From: Bryobacterales bacterium
Lineage (GTDB): Bacteria > Acidobacteriota > Terriglobia > Bryobacterales > Bryobacteraceae
Reading direction: 5' to 3'
Length of the DNA stretch: 64,000 nucleotides
Assembly (NCBI GenBank): GCA_003170295.1
Contig: PNAJ01000143.1
Location: 62,001 to 126,000, forward strand
In this document: in pieces, positions 1 through 8,053 of the stretch
Layout of the letters: each line of letters begins with the position of its first letter
Position numbering within the stretch: position 1 is the stretch's first letter
The notes under the pieces: generated by a model
Database searches by the model: none
What the model was told of the DNA's origin: nothing
The model's input: the letters and a program-made list of their open reading frames with translations, nothing else
Program-made: the position numbers and the translations under genes

Positions 1-615
1 GCTCAGTTTGAGGCGAATTATCTGGGGCAGATTCGTACGGGCGCGGCGTCGGGGTATGCGACCGATGTTCTCGCTGCGCCGGACGCCTCGACGCTCGCGA
101 TCATCGGCAGCGGATTCCAGGCGCGGGCGCAATTCGAGGCAATTTGTGAAGTGCGGCCGATTAAAGAAGTCCGCGTGTGGAGCCGGAGCGAAATGAAGCG
201 CGAGGAATTCGCCAAATCGATTGGCGCTGTGACTTCCGCTACGGCCGAGCAGGCGGTGCGTGGCGCGGATATCGTCGCGACGGCGACTTCGGCGAAAGAT
301 CCGGTGCTCGAATCGGCGTGGATCGAGGCGGGCACGCATATCAATGCGATGGGATCGAACCAGGCGCTGCGACGCGAATTACCGTCGGACCTGATTGCCC
401 GCGCTGAATTGATCGCCGTCGATTCGATCGAGCAGGCGAAAATCGAGGCGGGTGACTTGTTGCTGGCGCCGGTCGATTGGGGCGACCGGAGGATCGTCGA
501 GTTGGCGAACGTGGATGCTCGCCCGGCGGGTTTGCCGGTGACGATTTTTAAATCCCTCGGGCTGGGCGTGGAAGACGTCGCCGCTGCGGCGTTCGTATAC
601 GAGCAGCTATCATAA
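1..615 (+). CDS. Ornithine cyclodeaminase / mu-crystallin family protein, 5' truncated
   Basis: The reading frame is open from the first base of the window, so the gene begins upstream. The visible 204 residues start with GQIRTGAASGYATDVL, the conserved family stretch ahead of the Rossmann fold, followed by IIGSGFQARAQ (dinucleotide-binding glycine motif, nt about 100-125) and the sequence GTHINAMGSN that is well conserved in ornithine cyclodeaminases. Members include ornithine cyclodeaminase, alanine dehydrogenase-like and ketimine reductase enzymes that use NAD(P)H; the N-terminal substrate-binding half that would separate these is missing. The next gene starts 18 nt downstream on the same strand. 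Family call is firm; substrate is open. Confidence 0.9.
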   Translation, partial: AQFEANYLGQIRTGAASGYATDVLAAPDASTLAIIGSGFQARAQFEAICEVRPIKEVRVWSRSEMKREEFAKSIGAVTSATAEQAVRGADIVATATSAKDPVLESAWIEAGTHINAMGSNQALRRELPSDLIARAELIAVDSIEQAKIEAGDLLLAPVDWGDRRIVELANVDARPAGLPVTIFKSLGLGVEDVAAAAFVYEQLS

Positions 616-633
616 AGCGGAGGAGTCTCCACG

Positions 634-906
634 TTGAAAATACGAAATCTCGCATTGGCATTGGCTTTGGCCGCGCCGGTCAGCATGCAGTTCGCCGCCG
701 CACAGGATACGAAAAAGAAAGAGCAAGCGCCGGTAAAAGAAGCGCAGGACCCGGTGTGCGGCATGATGGTAGAAACGGCGACTGCGCCGAAATCGGAGTA
801 CAAGGGGAAAAGTTACTACTTCTGCAGCATCGATGAAAAGAAGGAGTTCGACAAAGCTCCGTCGACCTACATCAAAGTAGATAAAAAGGACACGACCAAG
901 AAGTAG
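634..906 (+). CDS. Secreted YHS-domain protein (90 aa)
   Basis: A Sec signal peptide (residues 1-23, ending FAAAQ) is followed by a lysine-rich spacer and a short YHS domain: DPVCGMMVE, then Y-K-G-K-SYYFCS, which gives the paired cysteines typical of this domain. YHS domains are found on heavy-metal ATPases and in small periplasmic proteins and are thought to bind metal ions; that role is inferred here. The start is a TTG codon, chosen because a good ribosome binding site (GGAGG at 619-623) lies about 10 nt ahead and because the signal peptide begins there. The C-terminus is lysine-rich. Confidence 0.8.
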   Translation: MKIRNLALALALAAPVSMQFAAAQDTKKKEQAPVKEAQDPVCGMMVETATAPKSEYKGKSYYFCSIDEKKEFDKAPSTYIKVDKKDTTKK

Positions 907-1149
907 TTATTCCTGCGCCGTCATCTGGGTGTCTGAATCGCGCCAGGCACTCAGCTTCAGGCGGCGACACACCCAGCACAATCCTTCGGCGGAGATCGGC
1001 GCGCTCTCTTCGCCGCAAATCACGCAGCCGGCCGGTTTCGCGACGCGGTCCGCTTCGATCGCAAGCCGAGCTTGCTCGATAAGGGCGTCTGAAGGCGCCG
1101 TTTCCGCAACGGGTGTTCCAGGCAACAGCGGTTCGCGTTTCTTTCTCAC
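907..1149 (-). CDS. Small zinc-ribbon-like protein of unknown function (80 aa)
   Basis: Convergent with the YHS gene, with stop codons directly abutting. The protein carries two CxxC knuckles, CVICG and CWVCR, separated by about 15 residues, the arrangement of a zinc ribbon. The N-terminus is basic (MRKKREP) and there is no signal peptide, so it is probably cytoplasmic. It lies 12 nt downstream of a second CxxC protein on the same strand, so the two are probably co-transcribed. I do not recognise the family. High GC favours chance frames, but the cysteine spacing and tight packing support a real gene. Confidence 0.6.
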   Translation of the reverse strand: MRKKREPLLPGTPVAETAPSDALIEQARLAIEADRVAKPAGCVICGEESAPISAEGLCWVCRRLKLSAWRDSDTQMTAQE

Positions 1150-1161
1150 ATCTCCACTATA

Positions 1162-1347
1162 TCAGGCAGCGCGTTCCAGGTACATGATGTAGCCGGCGTC
1201 GAGCGACCCGGAACAGCGGGGGCACTTCTGGCCCGCCTTCACATGGGTATGCTTCGGCTGCAGTTCCACCGTGGCGACGACGGTGTGCGTACACATCGGG
1301 CAATAAACTTTCGCGGTACTGGTGGCGGCGGGCTTCATATTGGTCAT
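1162..1347 (-). CDS. Small zinc-ribbon protein (61 aa)
   Basis: Contains CPMC and CPRC knuckles about 27 residues apart, a zinc-ribbon layout, with no signal peptide or membrane segment. The ATG at 1347 is preferred over an in-frame TTG at 1356 because a GGAGG (1363-1359) lies 11 nt ahead of the ATG but only 2 nt ahead of the TTG. It is the first gene of a probable two-gene unit with the CxxC protein downstream, and is divergent from fabD across about 88 nt. Function unknown; possible roles include regulation by protein contact or metal storage, neither shown. Confidence 0.65.
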   Translation of the reverse strand: MTNMKPAATSTAKVYCPMCTHTVVATVELQPKHTHVKAGQKCPRCSGSLDAGYIMYLERAA

Positions 1348-1435
1348 TGCTCCCAATTCCTCCTACTCACCAATATCGACGCATCTGGAGGGCAAAAGGA
1401 TCCGGGTTTTTTCTGGCTTGCTACCCTGATAGTTT

Positions 1436-2365
1436 ATGTCCAAAACAGCATTTCTATTCCCAGGGCAAGGTTCCCAGTTCGCCGGCATGGGCAAGTCGCT
1501 TTCCGAGGCCTATCCGGAGGCCGCGCAAGTGTTCGAGGAGGCCGATCGGGCGCTGGGGTTCGCCATCTCCAAGCTGTGTTTTGAAGGCCCTGAGGAGGCG
1601 CTAAAGCTGACCGAGAATACGCAGCCGGCGCTGCTGACAGTATCGGTTGCCGCGCACGCCGTGTTACGCGCGAAGGGAGTCGTCGCGGATTACGTCGCCG
1701 GGCACAGCCTGGGCGAATACTCGGCCCTGGTCGCGGCCGGATCGCTCGGGTTTGGAGATGCGGTGCGGCTGGTACGCAAGCGCGGGCAGTATATGCAGGC
1801 GGCGGTTCCGGCGGGCGTCGGCGCGATGGCGGCGCTTTTGAAGTTGCCGCTTGAAAAACTCGACAGCGTGCTTCAGGAGGCCGCGCAAGGCGAGGTGGTG
1901 ACGGCGGCGAATCTCAATTCGCCCGACCAGATTGTCATCGCCGGGCACACGGGCGCGGTGAATCGGGCAGCCGAGCTCGCCAAGGCCGCGGGCGCCAAGC
2001 GCGCGATCATTCTGCCGGTTAGCGCTCCGTTCCATTGTCCTCTCATGAAGCCGGCGCAGGAGCGGCTTAAGGCCGATCTGGATGCGACGGAGTTTCGGAA
2101 TCTCGAAGTGCCGCTGGTAAACAACTGGCAGGCGCGCGAGATTCATAGCGGCACGGAGGCTCGCGAAGGGTTATACAACCAAGTGCCGAATCCCGTGCGT
2201 TGGAGCGATTCCATCCGATTGCTCGCCGCGAATGGTGTGACTCGTTTCGTGGAGGTTGGCCCCGGCGCAGTGCTGACTGGGCTGCTCCGGAGTATCGATG
2301 CGTCGCTCACAGGAGTGAAGTTCGGCGAGGCCGGCGATTGGGAGAAAATCGGGCAGTCAAGTTAA
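1436..2365 (+). CDS. fabD: Malonyl-CoA:ACP transacylase
   Basis: FabD moves the malonyl group from coenzyme A to acyl carrier protein, giving the extender for fatty acid synthesis in the cytoplasm. The 309-residue length is normal. Diagnostic sequence: FLFPGQGSQFAGMG at the N-terminus, the nucleophile elbow GHSLGEYSAL with the serine at about residue 91, VRKRGQYMQ with the substrate-binding arginine, and APFHCPLM with the catalytic histidine near residue 200. The gene stands apart from other fab genes; dusB begins 13 nt after its stop, so the two are probably co-transcribed. No clear ribosome binding site precedes the ATG. Confidence 0.96.
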   Translation: MSKTAFLFPGQGSQFAGMGKSLSEAYPEAAQVFEEADRALGFAISKLCFEGPEEALKLTENTQPALLTVSVAAHAVLRAKGVVADYVAGHSLGEYSALVAAGSLGFGDAVRLVRKRGQYMQAAVPAGVGAMAALLKLPLEKLDSVLQEAAQGEVVTAANLNSPDQIVIAGHTGAVNRAAELAKAAGAKRAIILPVSAPFHCPLMKPAQERLKADLDATEFRNLEVPLVNNWQAREIHSGTEAREGLYNQVPNPVRWSDSIRLLAANGVTRFVEVGPGAVLTGLLRSIDASLTGVKFGEAGDWEKIGQSS

Positions 2366-2378
2366 ACTAAAGTCAGGA

Positions 2379-3386
2379 ATGTTCCCGAGCAGCTTCAATA
2401 TCGGCCCGATCCACCTTTCGCCCGCGACGGTTCTTGCGCCGATGGCCGGCGTGACCGACACTGTTTTTCGCCGCCTGATCCGCGCCCAGGGCGGCTGCGG
2501 GCTGATTATGACCGAGTTCACCAGCTCGCACGGCATCGTCGCGATCGCCAAAGGAAGTACCCGGCCTCTCCGCACTTTCCGCTATCTCTATTTCGATCCC
2601 GATGAGCACCCCATCTCGGCGCAGTTGTTCGGCTCCGATCCGCAAGTGATGGCGGACGCCGCGCGCCACTGTCAGGACCGAGGCTTCGACATCGTCGATA
2701 TCAACTTCGGCTGTCCGGTCAAGAAGGTGGTGACGTGCAATGGAGGCTCCGGCCTGCTGCGCGATCTGCCGCTGGTCGAAAAACTGCTGAAGACCGTTCG
2801 CGCCGCCATTACGATTCCGCTGACCATGAAGTTTCGCGCCGGTTGGAACGATCGGGAATTGGTGAACGTACGCATGGCGAAGCTGGCTGAGGATTGCGGG
2901 TTACAAGCCATCGCGCTGCATCCACGCACGCGCGAACAGGGCTACAGCGGGCAAGCGGATTGGACGCGCATCGCGGAAGTGAAGGCCGCCGTGCGCATTC
3001 CAGTGATCGGCAACGGCGATATCCTGACACCGGAAGACGCGGTCCGTATGGTGCGCGAAACCGGCTGCGATGCCGTTATGATTGGCCGCGCCGCATCGTC
3101 GAATCCGTGGATTTTCCACCAGATTCAGGATTACGTCGCCACCGGACGTTACGATTCGCCTCCGGAGCGCGACCGGTACGAGATCATGCGCCGCTATTAC
3201 ACCATGCTGTGTGATCATAACGGCCCGGATGCGGTCGGCAAGATGAAGCAGTTCGCTACTTATTTCACGCACGGCGTGCGCAATGGATCGCACTTACGCG
3301 CGGAGATTTATAAGGCCGCGGAAGCGCGGCAGATTTTCGACATGCTCGACGCGTTCTTCGAGCGCGAGCTTTTACTTGCCGTCTAA
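2379..3386 (+). CDS. dusB: tRNA-dihydrouridine synthase, DusB type
   Basis: Reduces uridine to dihydrouridine in tRNA using FMN and NADPH. The TIM-barrel hallmarks are present: LAPMAGVTD at the start of the barrel (FMN site), DINFGCPVKKV with the catalytic cysteine, LTMKFRAGW, ALHPRTREQGYSG and VIGNGDI, then GCDAVMIGRAASSNPW. The CPVKKV form matches DusB rather than DusA or DusC. The 335 residues are close to the usual length. Its 3' end overlaps the convergent TPR gene by 15 nt. Confidence 0.94.
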   Translation: MFPSSFNIGPIHLSPATVLAPMAGVTDTVFRRLIRAQGGCGLIMTEFTSSHGIVAIAKGSTRPLRTFRYLYFDPDEHPISAQLFGSDPQVMADAARHCQDRGFDIVDINFGCPVKKVVTCNGGSGLLRDLPLVEKLLKTVRAAITIPLTMKFRAGWNDRELVNVRMAKLAEDCGLQAIALHPRTREQGYSGQADWTRIAEVKAAVRIPVIGNGDILTPEDAVRMVRETGCDAVMIGRAASSNPWIFHQIQDYVATGRYDSPPERDRYEIMRRYYTMLCDHNGPDAVGKMKQFATYFTHGVRNGSHLRAEIYKAAEARQIFDMLDAFFERELLLAV

Positions 3387-4169
3387 AATGCGCCCATGCC
3401 GGTGATCCTCGACAGCGCCGGCTATATCTCCGAGGGCGCGGCGTGACTCTGCGCGCGCGAAAAATGCGTTGCCCAGATCCGGGATCATGTCGATCACCTG
3501 ATCGAAGTCCGCGATGGCGAGGCGATGCTCTCCCAGAAGTTGATAGGTCGCGCCCCGCTGATAATAGTTGTCGGCGTTCGGCTCCAGTGCCACGGCGCGG
3601 TTGAAATCTTCGAGCGCTTTCTTTGGATCGCCGCTTTTGCGAATCGCCGCGCCTCGCAGATTATAGGCCGCGGACTCCCTGGGATTCGCCGCGACCGCAG
3701 CGGAAGCGTCCGCGATCGCCACGTAAAAATTGTTGAGTTCCAGATACGCCTTGCCCCGCTCGATCCATCCGGTGGGATCGGAAGGACGCAGTTCGATCAC
3801 CTTGGAAAAGTCCTGAAGCGCCAGGTCAGGCTGGGCATTGCCAACATACGATTTGCCACGAAGCAAATAAGCGTCCACAAGGTCCGGCTTCAGGGAGATG
3901 GCCCGGTCGAAGGAAAGGATGGCCTGGTTGTAGCGCGCGATCTTGAAAGAACGCGTGCCCGCATCAAACGACGCCTTGGCGTTCAGAGGGTCCGTGTAGC
4001 GCTTGTACAGGTACCCGGCGATGGCCAGGATCGTCAGAACCGCGACGATCAAGGTCGAATAGATGCGCCGCGAGCGCCGGGCAACGTCCTCCGCGGTGAC
4101 GGGAATCAGCACTAACGGCTGAGGGTCGTCCGCTGGATTTACGTCGGGGTCGGGCACTATCTCTATCAT
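3372..4169 (-). CDS. Membrane-anchored TPR protein (265 aa)
   Basis: An acidic, proline-rich N-terminus (about 30 residues) precedes one membrane segment (about residues 36-55, YSTLIVAVLTILAIAGYLY), after which tandem TPR units fill the rest (for example YNQAILSFDRAISLKPD, PDLALQDFSKVIELRPSD, PKKALEDFNRAVALEPN). This topology puts the TPRs outside the membrane if the N-terminus is cytoplasmic. TPRs mediate protein contacts; the partner is unknown. It is divergent from rnhA across only 5 nt, so the two promoters must lie within neighbouring coding sequence or overlap. Confidence 0.85.
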   Translation of the reverse strand: MIEIVPDPDVNPADDPQPLVLIPVTAEDVARRSRRIYSTLIVAVLTILAIAGYLYKRYTDPLNAKASFDAGTRSFKIARYNQAILSFDRAISLKPDLVDAYLLRGKSYVGNAQPDLALQDFSKVIELRPSDPTGWIERGKAYLELNNFYVAIADASAAVAANPRESAAYNLRGAAIRKSGDPKKALEDFNRAVALEPNADNYYQRGATYQLLGEHRLAIADFDQVIDMIPDLGNAFFARAESRRALGDIAGAVEDHRHGRILDGK

Positions 4170-4174
4170 AGAAG

Positions 4175-4612
4175 ATGATGAAACACGTGCAATTGATTAC
4201 CGATGGCGCCTGCATCGGCAACCCCGGACCGGGAGGATGGGCATGCATCCTGCGCTCCGGCGAGAAGACGAAAGAAATATTCGGCTCCGACGAGCACACC
4301 ACCAACAACCGCATGGAAATCACCGCCGCCATCGAGGGTCTGCGCGCCCTCCAGGAGCCCTGTGAAGTGGAAGTGGTCACCGATTCGAAGTATCTGAAAA
4401 ACGGCATCACGACCTGGATTAAAGGCTGGAAACGCAACGGCTGGAAGACTGCGGCGAAGAAGCCGGTGGTCAATCAAGACCTGTGGATGACGCTCGACGA
4501 TTTGGTCGACAAGCACAAGATGCACTGGACCTGGACTAAGGGCCACGCCGACCATCCCGATAATAACCGCTGCGATGAACTCGCCACGAGAGCGGCGCGG
4601 GAGCAGCTTTAA
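4175..4612 (+). CDS. rnhA: Ribonuclease HI
   Basis: Cleaves the RNA strand of RNA-DNA hybrids (R-loops, replication primers). All catalytic residues fall at the positions of the E. coli enzyme: D10 (LITDGA), E48 (NNRMEI), D70 (VTDSKY) and D134 (RCDELA), with H124 in KGHADHPDN. The basic handle ([18 protein letters not shown]) is present. At 145 residues it is slightly shorter than the E. coli protein, missing only the C-terminal tail. A second in-frame ATG follows the first codon, so the start may be one residue later. Confidence 0.96.
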   Translation: MMKHVQLITDGACIGNPGPGGWACILRSGEKTKEIFGSDEHTTNNRMEITAAIEGLRALQEPCEVEVVTDSKYLKNGITTWIKGWKRNGWKTAAKKPVVNQDLWMTLDDLVDKHKMHWTWTKGHADHPDNNRCDELATRAAREQL

Positions 4613-4696
4613 CGGCACAGGTGTGACGCAATCGACCGAGGTCCGCACGTACTTTCATTGCATTAGCCGTGGCATCCGGCGTGCTGTATTTTTAGC

Positions 4697-5437
4697 ATGC
4701 GAAAAGCGCCAGTTCTTACTTCCTTGGCGATCCATGTGGGCGCCATTTTGCTGCTTCTGCTGCTCGCCTCCGTGCCTGCGGTGAAAAACCCCGTTGCGCG
4801 CTGGGCCGATCGCGTCGTGCCATTGCTCGCCCCGCGACTCGCAAAATCCCAAGGAGGCGGAGGCCAGCGGAATCCATTGCCCGCCTCTCGCGGCCAAGCC
4901 CCTCCGCGCGCCGTCACTAGGGTGTTCGTCCCGCCCATGGCAGTGCGAATGGAGAATCCCAAGCTGATCGTCCAGCAGGCGATGCTGGAAGCGCCGGAGT
5001 TCAACATCACGGCGCCGGATATTGGCGATCCGCTAGGCAAGCTTGGTCCTCCTTCTGGCGGTCCAGGGGGGCCGTTAGGAATCGGCCCTGGCCGAGGCTC
5101 GGGGATCGGTCCAGGTCCAGGTCCAGGGCAGGGAGGCGTCAGCCCTGTCTCGTACAAAGCACTCGGCATCACCCAGGAGCCGAAATTGTTGCACGCGGAG
5201 GAGCCCGAATACTCCGAGGAGGCGCGCAAGGCCCGCTTCCAGGACACAGTGATTCTGGCGATCGACGTGGATGTGAACGGCAGAGCCTCGAATATCCGCG
5301 TGACCCGCAGCTTAGGCCTGGGGCTCGACGAAAAAGCCATCGCGGCGGTTCTCAAGTGGAGATTCCGGCCAGCCTTGTCGAGCGGCCGTCCCGTGACGGC
5401 GCCCGCCCAGGTGCAGGTGACCTTTCATCTGCTCTGA
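4697..5437 (+). CDS. TonB family energy-transducing protein (246 aa)
   Basis: One N-terminal membrane anchor (residues 7-28, LTSLAIHVGAILLLLLLASV), a long periplasmic spacer with a Gly/Pro-rich stretch (about residues 115-150, GPGRGSGIGPGPGPGQGG), then a C-terminal TonB domain: PEYSEEARKARFQDTVILAI and AIAAVLKWRFRPALSSGRPV. TonB proteins pass proton-motive energy from ExbB-ExbD to outer-membrane receptors. No exbB or exbD lies next to it; an outer-membrane barrel gene follows 14 nt later, and a TonB-dependent receptor is encoded at 23048-25198. It could instead be one of the many TonB-like proteins with a structural or signalling role in acidobacteria. Confidence 0.85.
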   Translation: MRKAPVLTSLAIHVGAILLLLLLASVPAVKNPVARWADRVVPLLAPRLAKSQGGGGQRNPLPASRGQAPPRAVTRVFVPPMAVRMENPKLIVQQAMLEAPEFNITAPDIGDPLGKLGPPSGGPGGPLGIGPGRGSGIGPGPGPGQGGVSPVSYKALGITQEPKLLHAEEPEYSEEARKARFQDTVILAIDVDVNGRASNIRVTRSLGLGLDEKAIAAVLKWRFRPALSSGRPVTAPAQVQVTFHLL

Positions 5438-5451
5438 AGTAACATGAAAGC

Positions 5452-6012
5452 ATGAAGCTGTTTCAAACATTCTCATGCTCTCTTGTTTTAATCGGTTTAA
5501 CCCAGGCGCAGCCGGTGGTCGCGGGACTGAAAATCGGAGTCCCGTTCACCGACGCGTTTCAAAACCAGCCCTATCCGACCATAGCGACGCTCACTGCGAC
5601 CTCGAACGCATACACGCTCGGGCCTTTTGTGGAGGTCCGCCTGCCCTTGCACCTCGCGATTGAAGCCGACGCGCTTTACCGCGGCTTGCACTTCAATAAC
5701 ATCGTGAGTTCAGCTTCCACAGGTGTCTGGGATTTTCCGGTCGTCGCGAAATACAAACTGTTTAAGGGACCCGTGAAGCCTTACATCGAAGGAGGACTCG
5801 ACTTCAGTCATTTATCGGACGCGAAGAATTTCATCGTCGCGAACCATACCTCGAATTTCGGCGTCGTGCTAGGCGCGGGCGTCGAAGTCCACGCACTGGT
5901 GATGCGCATCTCGCCCGAGGTTCGCTACACCGGCGATGTGCTGAAAAGCTTCAGCGGCATCGTCAACACGAACCGCAATCAACTATCGTTTCTAATCGGA
6001 ATCGGATTCTAG
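5452..6012 (+). CDS. Outer-membrane beta-barrel protein (186 aa)
   Basis: A Sec signal peptide (residues 1-20, SLVLIGLTQAQ) leads a chain of alternating polar and hydrophobic strands (LGPFVEVRLPLHLAIEADAL, VVAKYKLFKGPVKPYIEGG, LGAGVEVHALVMRISPEVRY) ending in FLIGIGF, a terminal aromatic as expected for BAM-assembled barrels. It fits the small 8-stranded OmpA/OmpX-like porin superfamily used in structural or adhesive roles; specific function unknown. It lies 14 nt after the TonB-like gene and probably shares its transcript. A family A repeat begins 7 nt after the stop codon. Confidence 0.8.
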   Translation: MKLFQTFSCSLVLIGLTQAQPVVAGLKIGVPFTDAFQNQPYPTIATLTATSNAYTLGPFVEVRLPLHLAIEADALYRGLHFNNIVSSASTGVWDFPVVAKYKLFKGPVKPYIEGGLDFSHLSDAKNFIVANHTSNFGVVLGAGVEVHALVMRISPEVRYTGDVLKSFSGIVNTNRNQLSFLIGIGF

Positions 6013-6019
6013 CGAATGT

Positions 6020-6108
6020 GTGGGGCGGACCCCCTGGTCCGCAGCCGGCCCCCCGGCCGGCTTCTGTGTCGTAAATGCGCGAAGGCCGACGCGGGCGTCC
6101 GCCCCACC
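6020..6108. repeat. Family A palindromic intergenic repeat (copy A1)
   Basis: Opens with GTGGGGCGGAC and closes with GTCCGCCCCAC, an 11-nt perfect terminal inverted repeat. Inside are the hairpins GCGGACC-N4-GGTCCGC (6025-6042) and GCCGGCCCCCCGGCCGGC (6044-6061). The same unit recurs at 22914-23022 and, in part, at 52488-52550. It fills the gap between two convergent genes and could serve as a bidirectional terminator, but the recurrence points to a dispersed REP- or MITE-like element. Confidence 0.8.
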
Positions 6109-6149
6109 AAAGATCTTCAGACCTGTCCAGCTAATTCTCGGACAGGACC

Positions 6150-8051
6150 CTAGCGCAGCAGCCGCATCGCCTCGCTGATCCCAGCTTCCTTCGCTTCTTT
6201 CGCCGGCCCGGAGTCCTCGACAGTGTCGCCCTCGCCGGGCGCGAGAAACAGATTCGCTTCCAGGCCGTGCTGGCGCATGTACAGATCCCAGTAGCGCCCG
6301 TGCAGCTCGAACAGCGTGTCATGCGTACCGCGCTCGACGATCTTCCCGGATTCGACTACCAGGATTTGATCGGCTCTCCGAATCGTCGACAAGCGATGCG
6401 CGATCACGAACGTCGTACGACCCTGCATGAGATATCTCAATCCTTCTTGAATGAGAGCCTCCGACTCCGAGTCGAGACTCGACGTCGCCTCATCCAGAAT
6501 CAAGATACGCGGATCGGCCAGAATCGCGCGTGCGATCGAAACGCGCTGCCTCTGGCCGCCCGAAAGTTTCACGCCCCGCTCGCCGACAATCGTGCCATAT
6601 TTTTTCTCGAAATTCTCGGCAAACTCGTCCACGCGCGCGATGCGGCAGGCTTCGAGAATCTGCTCCTTGGTCGCGAAAGGCCGCGCGAACGCGATGTTTT
6701 CCTCAATCGTGCCGTCGAACAAAAACGTGTCTTGCAGCACCACGCCTAACTGCGTGCGATACGTATCCAGGCGTGCGGTGGATAGGTCCACGCCGTCGAC
6801 CATAACGCGCCCTTCATTCGGCACATGAAACGCCGCGATCAGCGAAATGATGGTCGACTTCCCCGACCCCGAAGATCCGACCAACGCAGTCACGGTTCCC
6901 GGTTCCGAACGAAAACTCACGTCGAACAACACCTGCTTGTCCTTGTCGTAAGAGAAACCGACATGCTCGAACTCCACCGTGCCGTTCACAGTCCCGAGCG
7001 CGACGGTCCGCTTCGGATCCATGTCCTCCGGCCGCTCCCGCAGCACTTCGCGCGTGCGCTCCAGCCCCGCGAACGCCTCTGTCAACTGCGTGCCGATGCT
7101 CACAATCTGCACCACCGGCGCAATCAGAAACGCCAGCAGCGCGGTGTACCGCATAAAATCGCCAAGCGTCATTTGTCCCGCCGCGATCTCCCGCGCGCTC
7201 ACAAACATTACGATCGCGCCCACGATTCCCATCAGCACCGTCGCCGACAGCCCCATCAAGGACATCGCCGTCAGGGACTTGATCACATTATCGAGCAGCC
7301 TCTTCACGCCGCCCGCGAATACTTCGGCTTCCCGCGCCTCGGCATGATAGCCCTTGATCACGCGCACGCCACCCAGCGACTCGGTCAATCGCCCGGTTAC
7401 CTCTGCATTGATCTTTCCCCGCTCCCGGAAAATCGGGCGGATCTTGCCGAAGGCCTGCGTCAGTACCACCGCGAACGTGATCAGGAACGCCAGCGTCAGT
7501 CCTGTCATCAATGCACTGATCCTCATCAGCAGCACTAAGGCGATCAAGGCCGTCATCAATCCACCCACGAAATCCACCAGGCCAGTGCCGATCAGGTTGC
7601 GGACCCCTTCAACGTCGCTCATGATGCGTGAGACCAGCGCCCCGCTCTTGTTCGCATCGTAATAGGACACTGAAAGCCGCCCGATGTGCTCCTGAACTTT
7701 TCTCCGCAGTTCTGAGATGAGGCGCTGCGCTGCCTTCGACAGCAGTTGCGTCAACCCGAACGAAGTAATGCCCTGGATCAGCGTTGCCGCCACGACTCCC
7801 AGCACGATTGGCGTCAATAGCTGCGACTGATGTCCGTTGATGACATTGTCCACCAGAGGTTTCGTCGATATCGGAAGCACCAGTCCGCTGATGCGGTTGA
7901 TAATCATCAGCACGAACCCCGCCGCAAGAATGCCGCGCCTCGGCATCACCATTTCCCGGATGTCCGGCCATAGTTCGCGAAAGCGCTCAGACTGACTGCG
8001 TTTCACTTTTTCAATTTTTTCCGCCACGATCTTTTCAGTGTACAGTGACAC
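6150..8051 (-). CDS. ABC exporter, fused membrane and ATPase domains (MsbA/LmrA type, 633 aa)
   Basis: A half-transporter: six membrane segments in about residues 40-330 and an ATPase domain in about 355-600 with Walker A GSSGSGKST (about 388-396), the ABC signature LSGGQRQR (about 497) and Walker B ILILDEATS, followed by the D-loop SLD and H-loop IAHRLST. Such proteins dimerise in the inner membrane and export lipids, lipid A precursors, peptides or drugs; the substrate cannot be read from sequence. The assigned start is a GTG; other in-frame GTGs occur at codons 9 and 16, and the first ATG is codon 34. The start region overlaps or abuts that of the divergent DUF72 gene. Confidence 0.92.
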   Translation of the reverse strand: MSLYTEKIVAEKIEKVKRSQSERFRELWPDIREMVMPRRGILAAGFVLMIINRISGLVLPISTKPLVDNVINGHQSQLLTPIVLGVVAATLIQGITSFGLTQLLSKAAQRLISELRRKVQEHIGRLSVSYYDANKSGALVSRIMSDVEGVRNLIGTGLVDFVGGLMTALIALVLLMRISALMTGLTLAFLITFAVVLTQAFGKIRPIFRERGKINAEVTGRLTESLGGVRVIKGYHAEAREAEVFAGGVKRLLDNVIKSLTAMSLMGLSATVLMGIVGAIVMFVSAREIAAGQMTLGDFMRYTALLAFLIAPVVQIVSIGTQLTEAFAGLERTREVLRERPEDMDPKRTVALGTVNGTVEFEHVGFSYDKDKQVLFDVSFRSEPGTVTALVGSSGSGKSTIISLIAAFHVPNEGRVMVDGVDLSTARLDTYRTQLGVVLQDTFLFDGTIEENIAFARPFATKEQILEACRIARVDEFAENFEKKYGTIVGERGVKLSGGQRQRVSIARAILADPRILILDEATSSLDSESEALIQEGLRYLMQGRTTFVIAHRLSTIRRADQILVVESGKIVERGTHDTLFELHGRYWDLYMRQHGLEANLFLAPGEGDTVEDSGPAKEAKEAGISEAMRLLR

Positions 8052-8053
8052 CT

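Noticed and set aside
18..803. 261-codon minus-strand frame
   Set aside because: Shadow of the ornithine cyclodeaminase-like and YHS genes, both of which have clear family motifs.
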